Source: a gamma proteobacterium symbiont of Ctena orbiculata (lineage in GTDB: Bacteria; Pseudomonadota; Gammaproteobacteria; Chromatiales; Chromatiaceae). Taken from it: a stretch of 41,351 nt of DNA. Below the pieces are notes generated by a model. The model ran no database searches. It was not told where the DNA came from and worked only from the letters and a program-made list of their open reading frames with translations. The position numbers were made by a program, and so were the translations under genes. Location: assembly GCA_003094555.1 (NCBI GenBank), contig NATW01000102.1:1-41351 (forward strand), written 5' to 3'. Below, one piece after another: positions 1 to 8,738 of this stretch; positions within the stretch are counted from its first letter, which is position 1, and each line of letters begins with the position of its first letter.

Positions 1-731
1 GACTCCGAATCATCCTCTGCGGGAGGCGGGGTACCGCCACTGCCCGGTGGCTCCATATGGACATTGTTCTCATCCGGCCAGGCATCCGACTGCATGCGTA
101 CCGTCGCCACCGAGGTGATCGGCAAGCGCCGGGCGTTATAGTAGGTGAAATTATCTGGATCGAAGAATCGCATCACGGCGGGGATGACCCGGTCCATCAG
201 CGGCACCTTGAGTTGGTAGCCGTAGGTTACCTTGATCTTCAGCAGGTTGGCGTCCTGGATGTTGACCCCGCTGATGCCGGGTTCAGAGTCGCGCCAACGC
301 AAGTGGCTGCTGGGGATACCGAAGTGGGAATCGCCGCTATGAGGATCGACGATCTCGCGACCGAACTCGTCAAAGGCCTCGATGGTGGGATTGATGATCT
401 CGATCTCGGTGAAGCGGTTGTCCAGCACGTCGAGGCTAGCACGGGTGATGGCCGACATTGCCCTTTCTGCGCTACCGTCACCGCCGAACAAGGAGGCCAG
501 ACGCAGGCCCAGTTCCTGGCGCATGGCATCGCTCTGGGCATGGTTGACGGCACCTTTGCGTGCCGCTTCGAAAGTGGCGCTGTTGATGATGATTTTGGCG
601 TCGAACAGCAGGGCGGTCTGAAGACTGCCCAGGCCCATCAGTAGCAGAGCCGGTAGTGACACCAGCAGCTCTGTCATTGCAACACCGCACTGCCTCTTGA
701 ACAGCCGGATCAAGTTCCCTTTGATCTGCAT
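1..731 (-). CDS. TadE-like pseudopilin (C-terminus cut by window edge)
   Basis: The reading frame stays open from an ATG at 731 to the window edge (243 codons, no stop), so the C-terminus lies outside. An SD-like AGGAG stands 6-7 nt before the ATG. The N-terminus has a short basic stretch, then GVAMTELLVSLPALLL at about residues 16-31 and a hydrophobic segment. This is the Gly/Glu-containing processing and membrane motif of TadE/TadF pseudopilins of Flp pilus systems. The rest is predicted extracytoplasmic and becomes rich in Pro, Gly and acidic residues near the edge. It follows the TadG-like gene by 101 bp on the same strand. Membership of the TadE/G family is inferred from the N-terminus; no Tad motor or secretin gene is in view, so the pilus role is inference. 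Confidence 0.72.
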   Translation of the reverse strand, partial: MQIKGNLIRLFKRQCGVAMTELLVSLPALLLMGLGSLQTALLFDAKIIINSATFEAARKGAVNHAQSDAMRQELGLRLASLFGGDGSAERAMSAITRASLDVLDNRFTEIEIINPTIEAFDEFGREIVDPHSGDSHFGIPSSHLRWRDSEPGISGVNIQDANLLKIKVTYGYQLKVPLMDRVIPAVMRFFDPDNFTYYNARRLPITSVATVRMQSDAWPDENNVHMEPPGSGGTPPPAEDDSE

Positions 732-832
732 ACGGTACTCCTAATTCAACCGCTGCTGTTTGACCAACACTTTGTTCATCGGTGACGGATCCATGCTTTA
801 CAGCATCCTATAAATCTCTGGTAGAAACCAAA

Positions 833-2740
833 CTACCATACTGAGTTCCGCACACTCTCCACGGCATTATCTACAGCCGCTTCAAGCGTCTCTTGCATCT
901 GTCCCGTTATCTGATCAACCACCTCATCTTCAAATTGATCGATTGTCACTTCTCCCGCTTCCTCGGCATACTCTTGGGTCAACTGCGCATACTGGTCGAT
1001 TTGAACTTGTGCTGCTTGTGTTGCGCCCTGAGTCATCTCTTGTTGCAGGCCTTCGGGCAGCATCTGGGGGTTACTCGTGGTTGATTCCAAGTATGAAATC
1101 TGTGAGTGGACCGCAACAAGTTCAGTTTCCAACTCTGCTCGTCTGGTCGCATCCACTGTATTGCCCAACTGATCCTGGAGAGACTGTTCCAAATCTCTCA
1201 GCCGGGTGAGTTCCTCCTGCCTTTCTTGAATGTAGTGCTCGATACCGGCCGATATACCAGATACACCATCGGTTAACAGGTTTTCATCCCGTAATGCCCA
1301 GGACATGAATACTCGCTCCATAGGTGTATCTTTCAGACGCACTTCCCAATAGGGGCTGAATAGACTTGCGATTTCATATCGTCCTTGTCTTCTTGTTGGG
1401 ATATAATCATCGGGAGGATGAAAAAAGAGCTCGCCACTGGCGATTACTGCCATACCTTCACCCGCCATCCGGTCTTCAGTGCCAAACACCCCTTCGCCAA
1501 TTCCGTTCCTCAGTTCTTCTTCAGGTACGGAATCGGATCCCAAACCATCGATCTTCGATGCAGTTCTGATATCGGATTGGGGTAGTTCCACTTCCAAGCG
1601 CAATGCTACTCGGGGGTCTCTATTCTGCCGACTCAAGTTTCTCAAGTCATTGTAGGCACGTATACCGTTGTACTCGGCATCCAGCTCTTCCTGTGCCCGG
1701 TTGGCCATCATCTCGGCCCGCCTATTTTCACGGGTATATCGCGGACAGCCGTCATAGGAATTGCGCCACGGCCACGAACGTCCTGTTTCTTGTTCTTGTT
1801 CACATTCAAAATCACCGTTGACATAGCGAAACCCCCAGCCCAGAGGAATTTCACGATGAACCCACCTTGGACCTCTACGGGTTAACCTCAGGTCTTCTCT
1901 ATGCAGGGAAAACGTATCCTTAGCCTTCCACTCCCATTGTGTAGAACCGCCATCGGTTTCTGATATCAAGTTTGTTCTACCCTCTTTTCTCAACCATAAT
2001 CGCGTTAGACCAAGATTCAGTACATCTGGCGTTTCAGGTAGCAATTGACTTGTTCCAAGATCTCTTCCGTTGGTGAATTCATCTTTTGACCGATTGACAA
2101 CATCCGCTTTTCGCTGCAACCCCTCCTCATCTTCATAGCGCCTCACCAGGTTTTGCCACGCGACAGTGTTTTCGCCCAAACCGATTACCGCATAATCTGT
2201 AGTTACGTTGTAACGCTCATCATTTTCCTCGACCACCTCTCTTACAATGGCAGGCGTTGCAGCAAAGCTCGCCACATAGACTGCCTGCTGAATCCTGGTC
2301 AATATACCATTAATGCTGTCGATGACCGGGATAAAGGTCTCAGCAACATTCACCATAACATCATCGATTGATTCAGTTATCCTTTCCGCTGCCTCGATGT
2401 AGGGCTCGACAACCGGAAAATACTCAGTGATGTAATCGATATTCCGAGCAAGGACATGCGCATATTTTGTCCAGGAGGTCAGACTCACCAATTGCCCGAT
2501 GGAGACCTGATTGGCCACCATTGCCCGATTGGTATAGGCCTGGAAGTTGAGGGCACGCGCCTGCCATATGAGGCCACTATAGACTGCCGCATCCGCTGTA
2601 TTGATAAGGCGCGATCTTTCTGAGGCCGTCTGACCGGTATTGAATAGCACCAGGCACAATAATATTGAAGACATGAGAAAGGCTATACCAAGTGGCATCG
2701 CCTGGCCTACTTCCCTGTTTCGAGGCTTATAAATCATCAT
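833..2740 (-). CDS. TadG-like Flp pilus assembly/secreted membrane protein
   Basis: This 635-residue protein has one N-terminal membrane segment (about residues 12-36) preceded by EVGQAMPLG. It continues with ERSRLINTADAAVYSG and Gln/Asn-rich helices, the usual TadG-like signature of an anchored protein whose bulk lies outside the cytoplasm. A long middle region without recognisable motifs is followed by Glu/Gln-rich heptad-like sequence from about residue 505 to the end, probably coiled coil. Two tandem ATG codons (2740, 2737) follow AAGAGGTC, so the exact start is uncertain by one codon. It is the first of two pseudopilin-type genes on the minus strand. It is longer than most TadG proteins. 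The cellular role (pilus tip, adhesion or secretion) is inferred from the family only. Confidence 0.68.
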   Translation of the reverse strand: MMIYKPRNREVGQAMPLGIAFLMSSILLCLVLFNTGQTASERSRLINTADAAVYSGLIWQARALNFQAYTNRAMVANQVSIGQLVSLTSWTKYAHVLARNIDYITEYFPVVEPYIEAAERITESIDDVMVNVAETFIPVIDSINGILTRIQQAVYVASFAATPAIVREVVEENDERYNVTTDYAVIGLGENTVAWQNLVRRYEDEEGLQRKADVVNRSKDEFTNGRDLGTSQLLPETPDVLNLGLTRLWLRKEGRTNLISETDGGSTQWEWKAKDTFSLHREDLRLTRRGPRWVHREIPLGWGFRYVNGDFECEQEQETGRSWPWRNSYDGCPRYTRENRRAEMMANRAQEELDAEYNGIRAYNDLRNLSRQNRDPRVALRLEVELPQSDIRTASKIDGLGSDSVPEEELRNGIGEGVFGTEDRMAGEGMAVIASGELFFHPPDDYIPTRRQGRYEIASLFSPYWEVRLKDTPMERVFMSWALRDENLLTDGVSGISAGIEHYIQERQEELTRLRDLEQSLQDQLGNTVDATRRAELETELVAVHSQISYLESTTSNPQMLPEGLQQEMTQGATQAAQVQIDQYAQLTQEYAEEAGEVTIDQFEDEVVDQITGQMQETLEAAVDNAVESVRNSVW

Positions 2741-2758
2741 GTTGACCTCTTATTCCAA

Positions 2759-2787
2759 GGTATCATTTGACATATGCATTTGATACC
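2759..2787. repeat. 29-bp inverted repeat upstream of the TadG-like gene
   Basis: Arms GGTATCA and TGATACC (7 bp, perfect) enclose 15 bp containing CATATG. It starts about 19 bp before the TadG-like ATG, so it could be an operator or a 5' leader hairpin. There is no T-tract to support termination of the upstream lipoprotein gene. Confidence 0.45.
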
Positions 2788-2838
2788 GGACAGCTATTGT
2801 AATGACTATGCAATGTGTGTCAGAAAACACACGACAGG

Positions 2839-3738
2839 TCACCATGTATAAGTATTCGAGGTCCCGTTACTGGTAGTAAGTACATATTCATCACAACTAA
2901 TAAACTCAATGGTCCCGGATGATTGACTAGCGCCCGTAAAACGCAGCCTACCAGAGCCCGGATGATCATTAGGACAATCCAGTGTGAAGGGAATTTCGGT
3001 GGTCACATCGACGTAACCATAATTCGGATCGTAAATTCTGCCAGAGGCCGTATTAGTTGAGTTACCATCCTCAGAAACCTCAGCATCTGTCACACGATAC
3101 GCTCGACCATCGTCACCCATGTAATCAGAAATATTATTGCAACTTTGTCTCTGATCACCGCAACCATAGACACGGTATATATCCCGTGTTACTCCATCAC
3201 TGGTGGTCATTAAACCATCATGTATCAAAGTAAATGGACTTAAGACATCATCACCATATACATAGTGATACATCACACCTGTAAAGGTATAGGTATGAAT
3301 TCCTTGACCATAGCTGCAATTGGTTAAATGGAATGTATGTATATGCCCGGTGTCATCATCATACTCCACAATCGCCTCGCCACCATGTATGCACATTTCA
3401 GAACTTGCATCAGCCGTTCCCATCATATTAATTGAAGCGCTTGAGATGAAATTCTTCCCTGCGGATTGCATCGGAAACGCATAATCGCTTTCCTCAACAG
3501 CATGGATGATTCCGGAAACAGCAGTTATGGCAAGGTCCTTGGCGTTATTCTCATCGATAACTGCCTGGTCCTCACTACCTGTATAATTATCTGAAGCATT
3601 GTCAACAACTTCATCGCTGGCAGTCTGATCCCCTGCATCTGTTGGATTATCAGAGGAACCACCACTGCCGCCGCATCCTTGCATTGAAAGTGTAAAGAAA
3701 AATAGCATCGAGCAAACAATAACCGTCGAGTCTTTCAT
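2839..3738 (-). CDS. Uncharacterised lipoprotein
   Basis: A 299-residue protein I do not recognise. The N-terminus MKDSTVIVCSMLFFFTLS is a hydrophobic signal peptide ending in MQGC at residues 19-22, a plausible lipobox, so Cys22 would be lipidated. A Gly/Ser/Asp-rich linker (about residues 23-60) follows, as is common after lipobox cysteines of outer-membrane lipoproteins. The rest is rich in Tyr, Thr, Gly and Asp with several Cys (SEMC, LTNC, VYGCG, SCNN, LDCP, ISCD), which fits a secreted beta-rich, disulfide-bonded domain. The gene is visibly more A+T rich than the kinase gene upstream and stands alone. Function unknown. Confidence 0.75.
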   Translation of the reverse strand: MKDSTVIVCSMLFFFTLSMQGCGGSGGSSDNPTDAGDQTASDEVVDNASDNYTGSEDQAVIDENNAKDLAITAVSGIIHAVEESDYAFPMQSAGKNFISSASINMMGTADASSEMCIHGGEAIVEYDDDTGHIHTFHLTNCSYGQGIHTYTFTGVMYHYVYGDDVLSPFTLIHDGLMTTSDGVTRDIYRVYGCGDQRQSCNNISDYMGDDGRAYRVTDAEVSEDGNSTNTASGRIYDPNYGYVDVTTEIPFTLDCPNDHPGSGRLRFTGASQSSGTIEFISCDEYVLTTSNGTSNTYTW

Positions 3739-3860
3739 GTCCTTATAACCTTTTTGTTACAACCCATCCTTGGGTGGTTAGAGACTAACGATTATTACTC
3801 GGGCATTGGAACAGGCAATCGATGACTAGTAGCACCTTTCAGAAAACAACTACATGAGAG

Positions 3861-3876
3861 TGTGGCGTGAATCACA
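3861..3876. promoter_or_regulatory. Possible CRP/Vfr-like site (weak)
   Basis: TGTGG-N6-TCACA matches the TGTGA-N6-TCACA consensus except for one base. It lies about 120 bp upstream of the lipoprotein start and downstream of the kinase gene. No convincing -35/-10 pair is attached to it. A 12-bp perfect palindrome (GTCTTTAAAGAC, 3904-3915) lies between this site and the kinase stop codon. Confidence 0.22.
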
Positions 3877-3936
3877 CCTTTAACACTGTAATATAAATAG
3901 CGGGTCTTTAAAGACATCACTCAGGTATGGATGAGA

Positions 3937-5409
3937 TCACGACCCGGTAAGCGGCAAGGTAAAACTAAAACAAGCCCCACCCCCCTCACCATTGGCCGCA
4001 CTTATCTCCCCACCCTGTAGCTCCACCATGCGCTGAGCAATGGCCAAGCCTAGTCCGGCATGGCCGCCCTCTTTGCCAGCCTTGCGATTTTTGTAGAAGG
4101 GTTCGAAGATGTGGTGTAGATCATCCTCACTGATGCCTGTGCCGCTGTCGGTGACGCTGACCACCGCCGCCTGGTCCTGCCGGGTGATCACCAGTGTGAT
4201 GGTGCCGCCCTGCTCCACGTGATCCAGGGCGTTGCCGATGAGGTTGTCCAGGACCCGTTCGGTGAGGGCGTAGTCGGCGTTGACGAAGGGTGGGGATTCG
4301 GGGATCTGCCAGGCCAGGGTGACCCCCGCCTGCTGGGCGCGGAGTTGGAATTTCTGAATCACATCCTGCACCAGCTCCGCCAGGGGCATGGGTTCGCAGA
4401 CCGGTTGGGTCTCCCGGGCATCCAGGCTGGCCAGTTCGAACAGGTCTTCGACCATGCGTTTCAGGCGTTCGCTCTGGTTGAGGGCAATGGCCAGGTATTC
4501 GTCCCGGCGGGTTTCGTCCAGGTCCTCGGCCTTCATGTTGACCGTTTCCAGGTAACCGTGCAGCGCGGCGAGTGGGGTGCGCAGGTCGTGGGAGACCTGG
4601 GCCACCAGCTCCCTGCGCAGGCGATCCTGCTCCTTGAGTTGTCCCCATTGATCGATGATGCGGTTCGCCATTTCGTCGAAGGCCTCGCCCAGGCGGTCCA
4701 CCTCATCGCCACCGGGTCCCGTGTAGGCCTTGGCGAACTGCTCGTGCTCGGTGAAGTTGCTTTGCTGGAAGGAGGACATGACCTGGGAGAGGCGTTGCAC
4801 GCGCCGGGTCAGCCAATGGAACAGCAGCAGGCCGGTGAGGAGTCCGAATCCCAGGCTCACCGCCACGGCACTGGCGCTGTAGCGCAGGGCGTAGCTCTCC
4901 TGCACCGCCTGTTCCGCATTGTCATACTCCTCACCGCGCAGCACCACATAGAGATAGCCCGCCGGCATGTCACCGGCGGGTACCGGTGTCACCGAGAAGG
5001 CCTTGCGTCGTTCATGGGAGCGGGGATCATCCCCCAGCAGGGGAAAGCCCTCCCCGTCCATGAAGGCCTGAATGGGTTGCAGATCGACCCGTTTACGTTT
5101 CACCTTTCCCGGATCGGCGGAGAAGGCGAGGATCTTTCCCTCTTCGTCCAGCAGGTAGATCTCAATGCTGGGATTGATGTCCATGTAGACGCTGAAGGTC
5201 TTTTTCAGCGCCTTGTCATCCATCTCGCCGTCGATGACCAGCTGCCGGTCCGCAACGATTCTGCTGGCAAGATCGCGATTGAAGTGTTGGGTGATCTCCT
5301 GCAGATAGCTCTCGGTCATTGCCGAGGTGATCAAGGTGTAGAGCAGCCCGGTCACCAGGAACAGACCGATAAGGGCAAGCGAGAGACGGGCGTAGAGTGT
5401 ATGCAACAT
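3937..5409 (-). CDS. Two-component sensor histidine kinase
   Basis: This 490-residue inner-membrane kinase has a first membrane helix at about residues 9-30, an extracytoplasmic sensor region (about 31-175), and a second helix (about 178-200). A HAMP-type linker (about 201-255) follows. The dimerisation/phosphoacceptor helix carries SHDLRTPL with His274. The C-terminal ATPase domain shows the N box (NLIGNALDH), G1 (DSGTGI), the F box (FEPFYK) and G2 (GLGLAIA). All catalytic motifs are intact. It follows the response regulator by 43 bp on the same strand, so the two form a cognate pair. The sensor region, with EIYLLDEEGKILAF, looks PAS/Cache-like, but its ligand cannot be read from sequence. 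Confidence 0.93.
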   Translation of the reverse strand: MLHTLYARLSLALIGLFLVTGLLYTLITSAMTESYLQEITQHFNRDLASRIVADRQLVIDGEMDDKALKKTFSVYMDINPSIEIYLLDEEGKILAFSADPGKVKRKRVDLQPIQAFMDGEGFPLLGDDPRSHERRKAFSVTPVPAGDMPAGYLYVVLRGEEYDNAEQAVQESYALRYSASAVAVSLGFGLLTGLLLFHWLTRRVQRLSQVMSSFQQSNFTEHEQFAKAYTGPGGDEVDRLGEAFDEMANRIIDQWGQLKEQDRLRRELVAQVSHDLRTPLAALHGYLETVNMKAEDLDETRRDEYLAIALNQSERLKRMVEDLFELASLDARETQPVCEPMPLAELVQDVIQKFQLRAQQAGVTLAWQIPESPPFVNADYALTERVLDNLIGNALDHVEQGGTITLVITRQDQAAVVSVTDSGTGISEDDLHHIFEPFYKNRKAGKEGGHAGLGLAIAQRMVELQGGEISAANGEGGGACFSFTLPLTGS

Positions 5410-5452
5410 ATGACTGATCTATCGCTGAGTCATGAGTGGCGGCGCGGCGGGT

Positions 5453-6163
5453 TCATTCCTGATCCTCGCTGAACTTGTAGCCCACACCCCATACCGTGAG
5501 TACATAGCGGGGGGCGGCTGGATCCTCCTCGATCTTGGCCCGCAAGCGGTTGATGTGGGAGTTCACGGTATGTTCGTAGCCGTCATGGTTATATCCCCAG
5601 ACCTTATCCAGCAGTTGGATGCGACTGAAGACGCGCCCGGGCTGGCGGGCGAAAAAGAGCAGCAGGTCGAACTCCCTGGCCGTCAGGTCAGCCAACTTGC
5701 CGTCGACCTTCACGATCCGTTTGGCCACATCGATGCTCAGTCCGCCCCGCTCGATCACCTCTTCACCACCACTCTCGCCACCACTGTTCTGCAACGCCTC
5801 CATACGCCGAAACAGGGCCTTTATCCGCGCCAGCAGTTCCGGCACGCTGAAGGGCTTTGTGAGATAGTCGTCCGCCCCCATCTCGAGCCCCACCACCCGG
5901 TCGAGTTCGGTGGATTTTGCGGTCAGCATGAGAATCGCCACATAGTCACCCGCGCTACGCATCTTACGACACAGGGTCAGACCGTCCGTGTCGGGTAGCA
6001 TCAGATCGAGGACCACCAACTGGTAGCCGCCCTTGTTGAACAGACCCATCGCCGCGGCGCCATTGCCGGCGATGTCGGCCTCACAACCGATATCGTTCAG
6101 GTGAGTCTGTACCAGATGAGCGATATCGGGCTCGTCTTCAACGATAAGTACCTTGCGCTGCAT
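5453..6163 (-). CDS. OmpR-family response regulator
   Basis: A 236-residue DNA-binding response regulator. The receiver domain has VLIVEDEPD, the phosphoacceptor in VVLDLMLPD (Asp53), a conserved Thr in MLTAKS and Lys in LTKPF. The C-terminal winged helix (about residues 137-232) has LTAREFDLL, the recognition helix region TVNSHINRLRAKIE, and a wing ending VWGVGYKF. The frame could start 13 codons earlier (6202). I prefer the ATG at 6163, because homology begins there and because a -10-like TATGAT overlaps the upstream ATG. No strong SD was seen for either. The gene lies 99 bp after amylosucrase and precedes its kinase. Direct repeats upstream suggest autoregulation. Confidence 0.92.
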   Translation of the reverse strand: MQRKVLIVEDEPDIAHLVQTHLNDIGCEADIAGNGAAAMGLFNKGGYQLVVLDLMLPDTDGLTLCRKMRSAGDYVAILMLTAKSTELDRVVGLEMGADDYLTKPFSVPELLARIKALFRRMEALQNSGGESGGEEVIERGGLSIDVAKRIVKVDGKLADLTAREFDLLLFFARQPGRVFSRIQLLDKVWGYNHDGYEHTVNSHINRLRAKIEEDPAAPRYVLTVWGVGYKFSEDQE

Positions 6164-6197
6164 AGAATCAATTTTCCCGTGTGTTGATGCTGATTCC

Positions 6198-6249
6198 ATC
6201 ATACACCGATGGCGAAAGGTTCACGGAAATCTCACAAATGGATCACGGA
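6198..6249 (-). promoter_or_regulatory. Response-regulator box (three 11-bp-spaced direct repeats) with -10
   Basis: On the plus strand TCACGGA (6221-6227), TCACAAA (6232-6238) and TCACGGA (6243-6249) repeat every 11 bp. Read in the gene's direction they are TCCGTGA, TTTGTGA, TCCGTGA. A TATGAT (6203-6198) lies 17 bp past the proximal repeat, which therefore takes the place of the -35 element. Tandem repeats with one-helical-turn spacing over a poor -35 are typical of OmpR/PhoB-family activation. Predicted transcription starts near 6191. The binding protein, most simply the product of the next gene, is an inference. Confidence 0.55.
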
Positions 6250-6262
6250 TGATGAGTTGGAA

Positions 6263-8236
6263 TTAAAATCCCACATCCGGACGCTCATCCGTCAGCCAGT
6301 AGAAGTGGAATGGTGGCACAACCAGTTGGTCCTTGAACAGCCGGGGCGACTCCCCTGAATAGATATCCTTGAGATTGCCATACTCGAACATGCCCCGGTT
6401 GCCCAATGCGGAGAGCTCCATGTATTGGGGTGAATCATCGAAGTTGCACACCACCAGTACCGACCCCAGGGGCATAAACGGGTCGGTGCGCCAAAACACG
6501 AACAGGTGGGGGTTCTCCACATCCACCAGTTCCCGGTTGTTGAAGTCGGCAAATGCCGGGATACCCTTGCGTGCGGCGATCATCTTCTTCAGGGCGCTGA
6601 ATATCCGCTGCTCCGGGGTGCCGTGCTGATGCCGACGCTCCGCCCTCTCCCAATCTATTTTCGGTCTTTGCAACCAGCGATTGTCACCGGCCTTGTTCTC
6701 GTCCTCCAGGTAACTGCGATCATTGAGGGTGCCGATCTCATCGCCATAGTAGATCAGGGGTATGCCGCCAAAGGAGCAGATCATACTGTGCACCAGCAGA
6801 ATCATCTTTATCGAGCGTTCGATTGCCTCATCGTCATTGCTGTCGATGGCGCTCTCCAGCCCCACCAGGGAGGCCAGTGAGCCGGATATGCGCGCATCCC
6901 CGGTCTTGTGATTGACCCCGAACGGCTGACCCCTGGCCGGGGAGTCGGCATATTGACCGGTGAAATAGTCCACCAGGAACTGGCGATGGGCAGCGGGCTG
7001 ATAGCCGGCGCGCACGATATCGGCATCGTCGAAACCCAGCCCGATATCGTCATGACAGCGTAGGTAGTTGAGCCAGGTGGCGCGATCCAGCTTAGTGGGC
7101 AGGCTCTGAATACCCTGTCGGAGCAGCTGCGTGTTCTTGGTGGCGACCGCATCCCACATCAGCGCCATGAAGGTGGCGTTATAGGCGATCTCGCACTCCT
7201 TGGCGATCACCGCATCCTCACCGAAATATTTGGTGATCTCCACCGGTGCCACGATCGCCTCGGCGATGAACAGCACGCCCGGCGCGGTCACCTGGCAACA
7301 ATCCTTCATCAATTGCAGGATCAGGTGCGCCTCGCGCTCGTTCTGAGAGGTGGTGCCGATCTTTTTCCATAAGAATGCCACCGCATCCAGGCGCAGGATA
7401 TCCGCCCCCTGGTTGGCCCAGAACAGATTGTTATCGAGCATCTCGATAAACACCGCGGGATTGCTGTAGTTGAGATCCCACTGGTAGTGGTTGAAGACGG
7501 TCATCACCCACTTCTGCATGGTCTCATCCCAGGTGAAATTACCGGGAGAGGTTTCAGGGAAGATCTCCGGCATGTTCTCCTCGAACATATCCGGCACATC
7601 CCGGTTGTCGAAGATATAGAAATAGTCCTGGTAGCGCTTTTCACCGGCGCGCGCCCGCTGCACCCATTCATGTTCATCCGAGGTATGGTTCAGCACCATG
7701 TCCAGGATCAGCAGCATGCCCCGTTTACGCGCGGATGCAGAGAGGATATTGATGGCGTCCAGGTTGCCGACCCGGGGGTCGATGTTGCGAAAGTCACTCA
7801 CCGCATAGCCGCCGTCACTGGCCCCCTCGGGGCAGACCATGACCGGCATGACATGCACCATATTGATGCCCAACTCCTGCAGATAGGGCAGCTTGCTCTC
7901 CACACCCAGCAGATCATCGGCAAAACCATCCGCATACAGCGCCATGCCGACCCACTCCTGACTGAGGAACCAGTTGTGATCCTTCTCCCGTTCACTGTCG
8001 AGCTGCTTGAGTGCGATATGCCGCTGGATGTAACGGGTCGCCATCACCTCCACCAGGTGGATCATCTGCTCCTTGAAGTCCTCCCGCTTGCCGTAGAGAT
8101 AGTGAAACAGCTGGTGAATGACATAGAAATTGGCGCCGAGACGGGTATAGAAATGGCGCAGATCCCGCTCCCGGATCTCGGGCTTGATCTCGTCGAGAAT
8201 CTGATTCAGCAGGGAATGGGAGACCTGTTCATACAT
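6263..8236 (-). CDS. ams: Amylosucrase (GH13)
   Basis: A 657-residue GH13 glucansucrase that transfers glucose from sucrose to an alpha-1,4-glucan, releasing fructose. The alpha-helical N-terminal domain (about residues 1-90) is typical of amylosucrases. The barrel shows LDMVLNHTSDEH (about 178-189), the nucleophile Asp284 in LRLDAVAF, the acid/base Glu326 in IAEAIV, and the transition-state Asp396 in RCHDDIGL. Length and residue positions match characterised amylosucrases closely. There is no signal peptide, so the enzyme is cytoplasmic. It follows the sps-spp-frk genes on the same strand, as in methanotroph sucrose clusters, but about 930 bp and one small gene separate it from fructokinase. 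It likely turns stored sucrose into glycogen-like glucan, with fructose passed to fructokinase. Confidence 0.93.
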   Translation of the reverse strand: MYEQVSHSLLNQILDEIKPEIRERDLRHFYTRLGANFYVIHQLFHYLYGKREDFKEQMIHLVEVMATRYIQRHIALKQLDSEREKDHNWFLSQEWVGMALYADGFADDLLGVESKLPYLQELGINMVHVMPVMVCPEGASDGGYAVSDFRNIDPRVGNLDAINILSASARKRGMLLILDMVLNHTSDEHEWVQRARAGEKRYQDYFYIFDNRDVPDMFEENMPEIFPETSPGNFTWDETMQKWVMTVFNHYQWDLNYSNPAVFIEMLDNNLFWANQGADILRLDAVAFLWKKIGTTSQNEREAHLILQLMKDCCQVTAPGVLFIAEAIVAPVEITKYFGEDAVIAKECEIAYNATFMALMWDAVATKNTQLLRQGIQSLPTKLDRATWLNYLRCHDDIGLGFDDADIVRAGYQPAAHRQFLVDYFTGQYADSPARGQPFGVNHKTGDARISGSLASLVGLESAIDSNDDEAIERSIKMILLVHSMICSFGGIPLIYYGDEIGTLNDRSYLEDENKAGDNRWLQRPKIDWERAERRHQHGTPEQRIFSALKKMIAARKGIPAFADFNNRELVDVENPHLFVFWRTDPFMPLGSVLVVCNFDDSPQYMELSALGNRGMFEYGNLKDIYSGESPRLFKDQLVVPPFHFYWLTDERPDVGF

Positions 8237-8738
8237 GATTGCGAACCTGGAAAATGGACTACATACCGTATCGGCTGCCAGTTGTAGGAGTTTACACGCT
8301 TAAGCGAGAGAAGATAGATATGGGTTGAGGAGAGATTATAGTTCGGTAACCTCGAGCTGAATACAAGAAACAGGTCTATGCAGTACTGGGGTAATCCGTC
8401 TTGACGACACAATGCCTAATGGCACGAGAACCAAGATTTATGATTACTCATCTAGCTGCAATCAATATAAACAAATATAAACCATCAACCTCTTATCAAA
8501 AGAGACATCAGTGTAGGTCATGTTATGTGTCAAGGTCATTAAATAATATGAAGAGCCGGTAAGTATCATTTCTGATTTCGGGGCATGCAGATGTTAAACC
8601 TTCCACATATGACTTGACAGAAAAGTATTACAATTCAGTATAGACTGATGTTGACTGAAATCGTCTATAGCAGCATCTTCAAGTAGTGTCTGACTCTGCC
8701 CGACATGTGACTGGTTCGCCAGGTATCGACTGGATAGG
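8237..8738. other. 502-bp intergenic region before amylosucrase
   Basis: No convincing gene. It is A+T rich and presumably holds the amylosucrase promoter, but I could not pick a good -35/-10 pair on the minus strand. It contains an inverted repeat TATAGAC (8639-8645) / GTCTATA (8663-8669) downstream of the small gene at 8739, without a T-tract. A small CTCTT/AAGAG hairpin lies near 8492. A plus-strand TTGACA near 8614 has nothing obvious to transcribe. Confidence 0.4.

Noticed and set aside
57-644. 195-codon plus-strand frame at the window start
   Set aside because: The minus strand is open across the whole segment with a TadE-type N-terminus and SD; the plus frame has no motif.
4219-5472. 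417-codon plus-strand frame opposite the histidine kinase
   Set aside because: The kinase on the minus strand has every catalytic motif; the antisense frame has no recognisable domain and arises from GC-rich codon bias.
7487-8287. 266-codon plus-strand frame opposite amylosucrase
   Set aside because: Shadow of amylosucrase, whose catalytic residues are all on the minus strand.
8612-8645. Plus-strand TTGACA...TATAGA as a promoter
   Set aside because: Spacing is 19 bp and no plus-strand gene or evident RNA follows.
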